From assembly GCF_016881005.1 (NCBI RefSeq), contig NZ_JACOPV010000009.1, positions 186,001 through 250,000 on the forward strand: DNA of 64,000 bases, written 5' to 3'. The notes beneath the pieces are model-generated. The model searched no databases. It was not told where the DNA came from and worked only from the letters and a program-made list of their open reading frames with translations. Positions 1-7,319 of the stretch are shown here, in pieces. Each line of letters begins with the position of its first letter. Position 1 is the stretch's first letter. The translations under genes and the position numbers were made by a program. The DNA is from Pseudomonas arcuscaelestis (GTDB taxonomy: Bacteria; Pseudomonadota; Gammaproteobacteria; Pseudomonadales; Pseudomonadaceae).

Positions 1-1
1 C

Positions 2-160
2 GCCATTACTATCAGTCCGAGCGGTGTGACATCCAAGGCTAGTTCTGAGGCTACGCCTTGGCTAACTCGGAAAGGGGACAAGCTGGAGCTCACCGTTGAC
101 GGCCCACAGGTGTTCAAAGGCCGGCCGATCGAGCGGAGCGGCAAGAAGCAATACGTTTGA
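2..160 (+). CDS. 3' end of an unknown protein (partial)
   Basis: An open frame enters from the left edge and stops at TGA 158-160, giving 52 residues with a charged C-terminus ending in KKQYV. No start lies inside the window and no family is recognised. The next gene follows after about 65 bases with its own ribosome binding site, so co-transcription is possible. It is kept as a gene end because the frame is fully open and its composition looks coding. Confidence 0.45.
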   Translation, partial: AITISPSGVTSKASSEATPWLTRKGDKLELTVDGPQVFKGRPIERSGKKQYV

Positions 161-225
161 AGTGCGAGCTGGCGCGACGGGTATAGCGCGCCAGCCACCT
201 GGTGGTCATCAAGAAGTGAGTTGAA

Positions 226-714
226 ATGCATCAAATATCCAAGATGTTTATTGGCCTGTCATTGGTCCCTGCAGCATTCCACGCGATTTCGCTGACGACT
301 GTGGCTGAAGGGACTGTAGATCTGTCCACATGGATTTATCCCTTTTCAATTTTTCTCGGTGGTTGTGTGCTGGCCTGGGGATTTGAATGGGGCACGAGAA
401 ATACCCTGAATAATCGAGTGATCGTCGACTTGAAACCGAATCTGGTGACCCTCAGCGGGACCAGCTTCGAGTGTTCGTTTTCGTCGGCGGACCATTTCAT
501 CACCAGCCAGGGACAGCTTGCCCATGACATTCATGCTGCGGCGACGGAAGCCCTTTTCAAACCAAATCAGAGTGTAGGGCTGCGCAAAGCTGCTCATGTA
601 CGTGTCTGGCCTGGGTCTATGACCATTACGGACCTTGAAATGGGGGCACTACAGGCGGCGATGGAGGAGGAGTTCATTGACCCAATCATTGAGGTCATGG
701 AGCAGGCTGCCTGA
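226..714 (+). CDS. hypothetical protein with two N-terminal membrane segments
   Basis: The 162-residue product has two hydrophobic stretches (about residues 5-24 and 37-53) followed by a soluble, probably cytoplasmic domain of about 100 residues rich in acidic and small side chains. The ATG has an AGTGAG-like ribosome binding site just upstream. The soluble part has no motif I can assign. A frameshifted small membrane gene follows 55 bases later in the same direction, so the two may once have formed an operon. Confidence 0.6.
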   Translation: MHQISKMFIGLSLVPAAFHAISLTTVAEGTVDLSTWIYPFSIFLGGCVLAWGFEWGTRNTLNNRVIVDLKPNLVTLSGTSFECSFSSADHFITSQGQLAHDIHAAATEALFKPNQSVGLRKAAHVRVWPGSMTITDLEMGALQAAMEEEFIDPIIEVMEQAA

Positions 715-768
715 TCTTTCCAATACGGGTAAACAGGCAGTAGTCTATCGAGAGCCAGGGGGGCGATT

Positions 769-998
769 ATGGAGGGGCAATTCACACTCAGTGGAGAAGA
801 GATGGATCTTGAGATCCGTCATCGAGAACGACGTGTCTCACGACGATTCACGCAGTTTCGGGGGGGCTCGTGCGGGGTTACCTTCGTGGTCTAGCGCTAC
901 TGGTTGTGTCGTGGTTCCAAGCGGTGTCAGCTGCACAAGCGGGGCAGGTTCATGATCTGCCGCCCCCGTTGTTATGGGTGATCTTCGTCTTCAGTTAA
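769..998 (+). pseudogene. small membrane protein interrupted at a G7 run
   Basis: From ATG 769 the frame codes for a very basic N-terminus (RHRERRVSRRF) and stops at 892-894. It crosses a run of seven G at 860-866. One extra G there, or a -1 slip, opens a second frame to TAA 996-998 and gives a coherent 76-residue protein with a hydrophobic segment (LALLVVSWFQAV) and a C-terminus containing HDLPPPLLWVIFVF. It is either a frameshift mutation, a sequencing error, or slippage or phase variation at the homopolymer. The end of this sequence has a close relative at 1718-1810. Confidence 0.45.
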
Positions 999-1045
999 GG
1001 TACATTCCGGTGTTTTGAATAACTAATCTATTGAAGGGGTATGAA

Positions 1046-1702
1046 ATGTCAAAGAATCTCGAAGAGCGTGATCCACTTGCTACTGAGATAATCTCGCGCA
1101 TTGAAGATTTGTGGGTGTCCACCCCTGATGATACTGCTATTGCTCTAATTCATGCTGGCATGCAGCTACTAGCTAGGAATCATCCGGCGAAGCTGACTGG
1201 AGAGGATAAACAACGGATAAAAGAGAACTATCCGCAAGCTACAGTCGAACTTATGTCGAAAAGATCAATGACAGATACGGGGGTGGTTATGAGCGTGTTC
1301 GCTGCATTGACCCATGCCCGAATCGCTATTGATTACAATCCTGCATCGCATGTTAAATCGATTAAGGATCTCGATTTTGAACATGAAGATCAACTTGGAG
1401 AAGTGAATGCCATAATTATGTCTGCGTATGATAGCGCCCTAGGAAAAGGAATTAGCGCCTTCGGTGTAACAGCTATTATGGTGTTGATTGCAGTTGTCCG
1501 TGGTCTGCAAGCTGGTGTTCATCCTTATCAGATAACAAGACCCTTGTTGGATGGTTTGGATAAGGCTATTTCTAGCCCAGGAGGTCCGAAGCCAATAGAT
1601 GAAAACATGATTTTGGAAACATTGATGCGGCAAATGGGAATATCCCGCCAAACAGCAAAGCAGTATATGGAGCTGGCCAAAAAGCAGATTGCTCAGGAAT
1701 AG
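1046..1702 (+). CDS. hypothetical protein, AT-rich
   Basis: The product is 218 residues. The ATG at 1046 is preferred over the in-frame TTG at 1031 because GAAGGGG (1033-1039) sits at ribosome-binding distance. The protein is mostly helical by composition, with one hydrophobic stretch (about residues 138-152) and a C-terminal TLMRQMGISRQTAKQYMELA segment that resembles a helix-turn-helix. Base composition is clearly more AT-rich than its neighbours, which suggests separate acquisition. Related short sequences flank it on both sides (end of 769-998 and 1718-1810), as if it had been inserted between two copies. Function unknown. Confidence 0.65.
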   Translation: MSKNLEERDPLATEIISRIEDLWVSTPDDTAIALIHAGMQLLARNHPAKLTGEDKQRIKENYPQATVELMSKRSMTDTGVVMSVFAALTHARIAIDYNPASHVKSIKDLDFEHEDQLGEVNAIIMSAYDSALGKGISAFGVTAIMVLIAVVRGLQAGVHPYQITRPLLDGLDKAISSPGGPKPIDENMILETLMRQMGISRQTAKQYMELAKKQIAQE

Positions 1703-1717
1703 TCTGGAGATCTGTAA

Positions 1718-1810
1718 AGGCTCTACCCACAGTTTCAGGAGAATGCACAAGCAATCCAGGTTCGTGATCTTCCGGCACCGTTGTCGTGGGTTATGCTCGT
1801 TCTTGGCTAA
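1718..1810 (+). pseudogene. decayed copy of the 3' end of the 769-998 gene
   Basis: The frame after the TAA at 1715-1717 codes for a segment ending AQAIQVRDLPAPLSWVMLVLG. It matches the last residues of the upstream frameshifted gene (AQAGQVHDLPPPLLWVIFVF) at both protein and DNA level. It has no start codon or 5' part, so it is a remnant. Nothing else is recognisable between 1811 and 2163. Confidence 0.4.
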
Positions 1811-2163
1811 ACGCAGCCCCGTCGACTTCAGCCGGGGCATTGATTTTCCAGAGTCGCCACGGATTGTGGGAATTTTTCTCACCTCAAAAATCCGGCCAAC
1901 AATTGGTACCGGTCGACCGGGAGTACATGGGAAAGTCGTTCCAGGACGGCGTTGGCTAAACCAATTGGTCTTTGCTGACATTGACAGTTGTACCAGATGT
2001 CGTACTATGTGAGCTATGACAGGGGCCTGCCGTGAGGGCCAAGCATATCCTGTCTGGATGCTTTGAAACCTGACCAATTTCAAAGCCAACAAGCATCCGC
2101 AGACCCCATCCCGCAAAGGTGAGGTAACTGCCATCCACTGAATAGGTGGGAGGAATCAAGACC

Positions 2164-2442
2164 ATGCAAGTTCTCACTTTTAGCGAAGCCAGAGCCGGCC
2201 TGAAGCAAGCAATGGACGACGTGTGCAGGGATCATGAACCCACCGTCATCACCCGCCAGCGCGGAGAGCACGTAGTTCTGATGTCGCTGGAGGATTTCAA
2301 TTCGATGAACGAGACCATGTACCTCCTGGGTACTGCGACAAATGCCTCGAGACTTCGGGAATCCATTGCTCAGCACAAAGCCGGAGAGGCCTTTTCGAAG
2401 GATATCCCCGTTAATGTCACAGAAGACAAAGCAGCAGAATAA
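2164..2442 (+). CDS. yefM: YefM/Phd-family antitoxin
   Basis: The 92-residue protein begins MQVLTFSEARAGLKQAMDDV and contains VITRQRGEHVVLMSLEDFNS, the hallmark of the Phd/YefM fold. The C-terminus is acidic and probably disordered, which is how this family binds its toxin. ATG 2164 is chosen because GGGAGGA (2147-2153) lies just upstream; the GTG at 2146 is part of that site. The gene overlaps the toxin start by 29 bases, the usual coupled order antitoxin then toxin. The antitoxin normally represses its own promoter together with the toxin. Confidence 0.92.
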   Translation: MQVLTFSEARAGLKQAMDDVCRDHEPTVITRQRGEHVVLMSLEDFNSMNETMYLLGTATNASRLRESIAQHKAGEAFSKDIPVNVTEDKAAE

Positions 2443-2716
2443 GAAGGCCGCAGCCGAAAACGCTCAGGTCTCGTTTACCCCACTAGGTTGGGAGGACTTC
2501 GAGCACTGGCGCACGAACGATCAGAAGATTCACGCTGAAATTTGCCGCCTGATAGGTGAATGCATGCGTACTCCTTTTGAGGGCCTGGGTAAGCCAGAAC
2601 CACTCAGAGGAGACCTATCTGGCTACTGGTCACGCAGAATTACTAAAGAGCACCGGTTCGTGTACTACTTCGGTGCAGGTACGCTTACGGTTATCGCCTG
2701 CCGGTATCACTACTGA
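2414..2716 (+). CDS. yoeB: YoeB-family ribosome-dependent mRNA endonuclease toxin
   Basis: The 100-residue protein has the YoeB pattern: FTPLGWEDFEHW, then TPFEGLGKPEPL, LSGYWSRRI, EHRFVYYF and the C-terminal CRYHY. The active-site Glu, Arg, His and Tyr of the family can be placed in these blocks, so it should be active. YoeB cleaves mRNA in the ribosomal A site. ATG 2414 lies inside the antitoxin gene, implying translational coupling. It differs from textbook YoeB by an N-terminal extension of about 20 basic residues (SQKTKQQNKK). It lies 436 bases from rtcR, which is notable because that unit repairs RNA. Confidence 0.9.
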   Translation: MSQKTKQQNKKAAAENAQVSFTPLGWEDFEHWRTNDQKIHAEICRLIGECMRTPFEGLGKPEPLRGDLSGYWSRRITKEHRFVYYFGAGTLTVIACRYHY

Positions 2717-2725
2717 GGCAATGGT

Positions 2726-2743
2726 AGCCCCGCGCGCGGGGCT
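2726..2743. terminator. GC palindrome after yoeB
   Basis: AGCCCCGCG is followed directly by its reverse complement 10 bases after the yoeB stop. No T tract follows, so it is a weak terminator or 3'-end stabilising hairpin. Confidence 0.4.
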
Positions 2744-2965
2744 CGCTCTATGTTGGTAGGTCGTCGAGGCAACCAGGAACCCCTCAAAATCCGGTACAGG
2801 CCGTGGGTCGAAGGAAATGACGGCAGCCTGCCGGAAAGTGCCTGAAGGTCTGTTGCTCTGTTGCTCTGTAGTAGGGTGAGGCGCCCAGCGGCTGAGTCTG
2901 ATGTCCAGGTCGTAATACCGTTTTCCCTTCTAGGTTCCCCTGGTCAGGCTGCATTCGAACTGGTC

Positions 2966-3112
2966 ATGTCAGACAGCAAACATATCGGATCCCCGAATCA
3001 CGCTCTCCAGGAATTCGAATGTCCGATCAAGCTTACGCCTAAGGCAATATTCATGATGAGTCACCAGATGATCGTAGGCATCTTGATTCTGTTAATGCTC
3101 GTTTTTGGTTGA
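2966..3112 (+). CDS. possible 48-residue single-pass membrane protein
   Basis: ATG 2966 opens a frame ending in a strongly hydrophobic tail (about residues 35-47, IVGILILLMLVF) after a soluble N-terminus. That shape fits a C-terminally anchored miniprotein. No convincing ribosome binding site is visible and no family is recognised. The 436-base gap between yoeB and rtcR holds nothing else I can name. Confidence 0.25.
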   Translation: MSDSKHIGSPNHALQEFECPIKLTPKAIFMMSHQMIVGILILLMLVFG

Positions 3113-3152
3113 GGGTAACCTCTTGCGTTCATTGGTAGGAAATCCAATTGCT

Positions 3153-4769
3153 TCATTGCCTAGGTATGAGTGACTGAATTTCCGACCAGGATATTTGAAA
3201 ACGGGCCAGAAATTTCCGGATTCGGTCAGAGTCGTTTGCTGATGACTTAGCCAGCCTGGTATGAAAGAAGAGCTTGCGACCGGCTTCAGCCTGGCTGGCC
3301 GCAGTGCAGCACACTTTCAAGACAGCTTCCAACTGCAGTCGGTCAAACAGGTCAATCTCGAGGCCTACTTGTTCAAGGTGTTGGGAAAGCCTGTCCTGGC
3401 TGGATTGCACATTCCAGTCACGGTTCAGGCGGTTCATCTCTCCCTCGACTAGATCGAGGTCAATCCTCCCGCCATCAGCCAAAGTACCCATCCGTGTAAT
3501 GGACGCTGAGAGCTCCCGAAAGTTACCAGTCCATGCAGCATCTTTCGCGGTCGCAAATTCCAGGTACCGCCGGCGAGCCTTTGCATTAAAACGAACCATA
3601 TGACCCTGCTCCTTTGCGTGGCGCTGCAGTTCATAGTCGATGTTAGGCTCGATGTCTTCAGTCCGCTGGGCGAGCCCAGGCAGTTCGAAGGTCCAGGTGT
3701 TGATGCGAGCAAGTAGATCCTCACGAAACAGGCCCTGAGCTACCTGGGCTCGCAGATCCTTGTTGGTGCCGGCAATCAGGATGAAGTCTGACTCAACCTC
3801 CTTATCAGAGCCCATCGGTAGAAACTTTTTCTCCTCGATCGCCTTGAGCAGCATCGCTTGTTCATCCAGTGGCAGTTCCCCGATTTCGTCGAGAAAGAGT
3901 GTGCCCTTGTGGGCGGACCGAAGAAGCCCTTCGCGTGCCTGCTGCGCTCCGGTGAATGCCCCGCGGGTGTGCCCGAATAGTGTCGACATGGCAGAGTCGC
4001 CACGGAGAGTGGCGCAGTTCACCTCAACGAACGTGCCGTCTAACTGATGACGTCCTCGCTTTAGTTCAAAAATTCGGCGCGCCAGGAACGATTTCCCCGC
4101 GCCTGTCGGCCCACAGATCAGGATGGGCGCATTGGAGCGCACGGATACTCGCTCGATTTGATCGATCGTGCGGTTGAATGCCGCGTTTCGGGTTGCAATC
4201 CCGGACTTCAGTAGCTCGGTTCCCTGCAATCGCTCAGCCTGAAATCGCTTGGCTATTTGGTCATATCGCTCAAGGTCGAGATCAGTTACCACATGCTTTC
4301 CTGCCGGCGACGGCTCATCGTCCCGGAAACCACTAGGTTGGGTTTGGACTAGCTTCGCCGGAACATGGCGAGATTCGGCAAGCAAGAACCAGACTATCTG
4401 CTGAACATGCGTCCCCGTGGTGATGTGGGTCAGGTAGTTCTCATTGTCAGGGTCAAATGGATACCCAGCGGCAAAATCATGCAGAGAGGCATAGACCTCC
4501 TCGAAATCCCAGGCGTTCGTCATCTTCATGGAGTGGAGGCAAACCTCGGTTTCGGGGGACACCTGCGCGATGTCTTCCTTCACCTTCAAGGCGAGATCAG
4601 TGTCCCAGCGCCCATCCCCATGAATCAACTCAAGGCGATCAATCATCAGGTCAGGCTGCTGACATAGTGAGATGGTTGGCCGCCACTTGTTCCAACGCTG
4701 TTCACCCTTGCCGACGCGGTCGAGCTTTGACCCAAGAATGCCGATGGCTACTGTCTTCTTATCGTTCAT
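3153..4769 (-). CDS. rtcR: RtcR, sigma-54-dependent activator of the rtcBA RNA-repair operon
   Basis: The 538-residue protein starts with a sensor region typical of RtcR (about 1-180, CARF-like fold in this family). The AAA+ domain follows: Walker A GPTGAGKS at 220-227, the sigma-54 contact loop GAFTGA at 270-275, and Walker B LFLDEIGE at 291-298. The C-terminus (about 450-538) should carry the HTH. RtcR is known to be silenced by its N-terminal domain until it senses RNA with damaged ends, and then drives transcription with RNA polymerase-sigma54. It is transcribed divergently from rtcB across a 202-base gap holding a matching promoter. All ATPase motifs are intact. Confidence 0.95.
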   Translation of the reverse strand: MNDKKTVAIGILGSKLDRVGKGEQRWNKWRPTISLCQQPDLMIDRLELIHGDGRWDTDLALKVKEDIAQVSPETEVCLHSMKMTNAWDFEEVYASLHDFAAGYPFDPDNENYLTHITTGTHVQQIVWFLLAESRHVPAKLVQTQPSGFRDDEPSPAGKHVVTDLDLERYDQIAKRFQAERLQGTELLKSGIATRNAAFNRTIDQIERVSVRSNAPILICGPTGAGKSFLARRIFELKRGRHQLDGTFVEVNCATLRGDSAMSTLFGHTRGAFTGAQQAREGLLRSAHKGTLFLDEIGELPLDEQAMLLKAIEEKKFLPMGSDKEVESDFILIAGTNKDLRAQVAQGLFREDLLARINTWTFELPGLAQRTEDIEPNIDYELQRHAKEQGHMVRFNAKARRRYLEFATAKDAAWTGNFRELSASITRMGTLADGGRIDLDLVEGEMNRLNRDWNVQSSQDRLSQHLEQVGLEIDLFDRLQLEAVLKVCCTAASQAEAGRKLFFHTRLAKSSANDSDRIRKFLARFQISWSEIQSLIPRQ

Positions 4770-4790
4770 TGGCTATCCACAAAGATATGT

Positions 4791-4828
4791 TGCGATAAAG
4801 AAATATAGATTATTCAGTAATCATCGCA
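4791..4828. promoter_or_regulatory. nested inverted repeat in the rtcR-rtcB gap
   Basis: TGCGAT (4791-4796) pairs with ATCGCA (4823-4828), and inside it GATTA (4808-4812) pairs with TAATC (4818-4822). It lies 22 bases upstream of rtcR and about 90 bases upstream of the sigma-54 promoter. It is a candidate activator or autoregulatory site; no RtcR footprint is claimed. Confidence 0.4.
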
Positions 4829-4865
4829 CACCTATTGAGTGCCTCAAGCCCTACCAGTAAAGAAA

Positions 4866-4888
4866 TAACCTCTACAAACAAGAGGTTA
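4866..4888. promoter_or_regulatory. candidate RtcR upstream activating sequence
   Basis: TAACCTCT (4866-4873) and AGAGGTTA (4881-4888) form a perfect 8-base inverted repeat with a 7-base spacer. It lies 30 bases upstream of the -24 element. Perfect dyads upstream of a -24/-12 promoter are typical enhancer sites for sigma-54 activators, so this is the best RtcR-site candidate. Confidence 0.5.
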
Positions 4889-4917
4889 GGAATTTTCCTG
4901 TGCAGTGGGTATTCGCT

Positions 4918-4933
4918 TGGCACGCATCTCGCA
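4918..4933 (+). promoter_or_regulatory. sigma-54 (-24/-12) promoter of rtcBA
   Basis: TGGCAC, five bases, then TCGCA gives GG and GC exactly ten bases apart, as in the consensus TGGCAC-N5-TTGCA. One position of the -12 box deviates. Transcription would start near 4943, giving a leader of about 30 bases before rtcB. Confidence 0.85.
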
Positions 4934-4971
4934 AAAGTAGTTTCCCAACAGGAACTCACAGGAGCGAAATC

Positions 4972-6198
4972 ATGAGCACTCAAAACTACCAACTGCTGGA
5001 AGTCGAAAACGGCAAGCCGATCAAAATGTGGACCCAAGGTGTCCCAGTAGAAGCTGAAGCCAAGCAGCAGTTGATGAACACTGCGCAAATGCCGTTTGTG
5101 TTCAAGCATATGGCTGTAATGCCGGACGTCCACCTGGGTAAGGGCTCAACCATTGGAAGTGTGATCCCTACGAAAGGCGCGGTTATTCCCGCTGCGGTCG
5201 GGGTTGACCTCGGCTGCGGAATGTCGGCTGTCCGCACCTCGCTGCGCGCAAGCGATTTGCCCGACAATTTGTTCGGCCTGCGTACTGCAATTGAGAAGGC
5301 TGTCCCGCATGGGCGCACCTCGGGACGCAATGGGCGTGATAAAGGGTCTTGGGAAACTCCCCCTGCTATCGTGGATCAGGCCTGGGCTGCCCTTGCGGGG
5401 CGCTTCAGCCAGATCACCGACAAGCACCCAAGTATTGAGAAGTCCAACAACCGTAAGCACCTGGGAACATTGGGTGGCGGCAATCACTTTGTTGAGGTGT
5501 GCCTGGACGAGACCGAGCACGTTTGGGTGATGCTACATACCGGCTCTCGTGGCGTAGGCAATATGATTGGTTCGTACTTCATCGAGAAGGCTCGTGAGGA
5601 AATGCGCGAGCACATGGTGAACCTGCCAGACCGGGACCTGGCATACCTGCAGGAAGGGACTACCAGCTTCGACGATTATGTTCAGGCTGTAGAGTGGGCC
5701 CAGGACTTCGCCAAGCAGAACCGTGCTGTGATGATGCTGGCGGTGCTGGATGCAGTACGTTCGATCATCACAAAGCCTTTTGATGCTCGACTGATCGCTG
5801 TCGACTGTCACCACAATTACGTGGAGCGCGGCACTTACTTCGGGGAAGACATCCTTCTCACCCGCAAAGGGGCCGTATCGGCTCAGAAAGGGCAGATGGG
5901 GATCATCCCCGGGTCGATGGGAGCCAAGAGCTTCATCGTGCGCGGGCTGGGCAATGAGGAGGCCTTCTGCAGCTGCTCGCACGGTGCCGGCCGCGTGATG
6001 AGCCGCACTAAGGCAAAGGCGGTATTCACTGTCGAAGACCAGGTGAGAGCAACCGCGCACGTTGAGTGTCGCAAAGATGAGGCTGTCATCGACGAGATCC
6101 CTATGGCTTACAAGGATATCGATGCAGTGATGGCAGCTCAGCGTGACCTGGTTGAGGTGGTTCACACTCTGCGGCAAGTCGTATGCGTGAAGGGGTGA
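4972..6198 (+). CDS. rtcB: RtcB, 3'-5' RNA ligase
   Basis: The 408-residue product has the same length as E. coli RtcB. Visible motifs are the metal-binding DLGCGM (D79, C82), GGGNHF (H172), LHTGSRG (H189), CHHNYV (H281) and CSHGAGR with H337, the histidine guanylylated in E. coli. RtcB joins RNA 2',3'-cyclic-phosphate or 3'-phosphate ends to 5'-OH ends using GTP and Mn2+. ATG 4972 follows CAGGAGCG; an upstream in-frame start would overlap the sigma-54 promoter. rtcA follows directly. The likely role is repair of rRNA, tRNA or mRNA cut by endonuclease toxins. Confidence 0.97.
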   Translation: MSTQNYQLLEVENGKPIKMWTQGVPVEAEAKQQLMNTAQMPFVFKHMAVMPDVHLGKGSTIGSVIPTKGAVIPAAVGVDLGCGMSAVRTSLRASDLPDNLFGLRTAIEKAVPHGRTSGRNGRDKGSWETPPAIVDQAWAALAGRFSQITDKHPSIEKSNNRKHLGTLGGGNHFVEVCLDETEHVWVMLHTGSRGVGNMIGSYFIEKAREEMREHMVNLPDRDLAYLQEGTTSFDDYVQAVEWAQDFAKQNRAVMMLAVLDAVRSIITKPFDARLIAVDCHHNYVERGTYFGEDILLTRKGAVSAQKGQMGIIPGSMGAKSFIVRGLGNEEAFCSCSHGAGRVMSRTKAKAVFTVEDQVRATAHVECRKDEAVIDEIPMAYKDIDAVMAAQRDLVEVVHTLRQVVCVKG

Positions 6199-6203
6199 TG
6201 CGG

Positions 6204-7238
6204 ATGAGCAAGGATCTCCTTCTGATCGACGGCTCCAACGGAGGTGGCCAGGTACTTCGTACGGCCCTCAGCTTGTCGATGATCACCGGCAGGGCATTTC
6301 GCATGAAAGGGGTTCGGGCACAGCGATCTCGCCCGGGTTTACTTCGGCAGCACTTAACCGCTGTCCGTGCCGCGGCTGAGATCTGCAGCGCAGAGACTCT
6401 GGGTGCGGAGCTCAACTCGATGGAGATTGAGTTCCGGCCTGGGAGAGTGAAAGCGGGTGCGTATTCGTTCGCGATCGGAACCGCTGGAAGCACGCTGCTG
6501 GTGTTGCAGACTTTACTGCCGGCGCTTCTCCGGGCTGATGGGCAGAGCACAGTTCGGATTGCCGGGGGGACACACAATCCCTCGGCTCCGCCTTTCGAAT
6601 TCATTCAAAATGCCTGGCTGCCTTTGATCCGCAAGATGGGGGCGAAGGTGGAGGTGGCATTACTCAAGCATGGGTTTGTACCTGCTGGGGGAGGCCTGGT
6701 CGAGGCGACAATTCAGTCATCAGCATTCAAACCGCTAGAGCTGGTCAGCGGGAGTGATGGACCTGCCGAGATTGTCACGGCCGGTGCATTGGTATCTGCA
6801 ATACCAGTTTCAGTGGGGAGTCGTGAGCTTGACTGGGTTGCTTCAAGGCTATCACTGGAAAGGCGGTACCTCACGGTTACCGACTTGGGCGATCAGGCTG
6901 GGCCAGGTAACGCTGTTTCAATCACTGCCACCCGAGGTGGGGTAACCAACGTCTTTACCAGCATCGGGAAAGAGCGCATGCGTGCTGAGCAAGTTGCAGA
7001 CGCGGCGGTAGGCGAGTTCAGGGACTGGGCACAATCCAATGCCTCATTCGGAAACCAGCTAGCGGATCAACTGATGCTGCCCATGGCTCTTGCCGGGGCG
7101 GGTAGGCTGACTACTGCGCGCCTGTCAAATCACATCAGGACAAACGCAGCAGTCATAGAGCAGTTTCTCCCTGTCGAGGTGGGTATCTCTTCAGGCAACA
7201 ACCAGGTATGGATTGATGTGGGGCGTCGGAGCCGATAG
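6204..7238 (+). CDS. rtcA: RtcA, RNA 3'-terminal phosphate cyclase
   Basis: The 344-residue protein opens with IDGSNGGGQVLRTALSLS and contains SRPGLLRQHLTAV, GTAGSTLLVLQTLLPALL and GGTHNPSAPPFEFI, all diagnostic of the cyclase family. H310 in HIRTNAAVIEQF corresponds to the adenylylated histidine. RtcA uses ATP to convert RNA 3'-phosphates to 2',3'-cyclic phosphates, the ends RtcB can use. ATG 6204 has AGGGG (6191-6195) at good spacing; ATG 6198, overlapping the rtcB stop, is the alternative. It is clearly co-transcribed with rtcB. Confidence 0.96.
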   Translation: MSKDLLLIDGSNGGGQVLRTALSLSMITGRAFRMKGVRAQRSRPGLLRQHLTAVRAAAEICSAETLGAELNSMEIEFRPGRVKAGAYSFAIGTAGSTLLVLQTLLPALLRADGQSTVRIAGGTHNPSAPPFEFIQNAWLPLIRKMGAKVEVALLKHGFVPAGGGLVEATIQSSAFKPLELVSGSDGPAEIVTAGALVSAIPVSVGSRELDWVASRLSLERRYLTVTDLGDQAGPGNAVSITATRGGVTNVFTSIGKERMRAEQVADAAVGEFRDWAQSNASFGNQLADQLMLPMALAGAGRLTTARLSNHIRTNAAVIEQFLPVEVGISSGNNQVWIDVGRRSR

Positions 7239-7319
7239 GTAACCACTGCAAATTGGGTCAACTGCGCCGAGCGCGGTCATCCCCTCCAAACCCGGCTTGG
7301 CTGAGTTATGGGCGAAATC

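Noticed and set aside
1439..2134. 231-codon minus-strand frame across the AT-rich gene and the remnant
   Set aside because: It has no ribosome binding site, overlaps a well-supported gene, and its composition is not protein-like.
4900..4971. Longer rtcB with an upstream in-frame start
   Set aside because: That region contains the sigma-54 promoter, and E. coli RtcB length fits the start at 4972 with its ribosome binding site.
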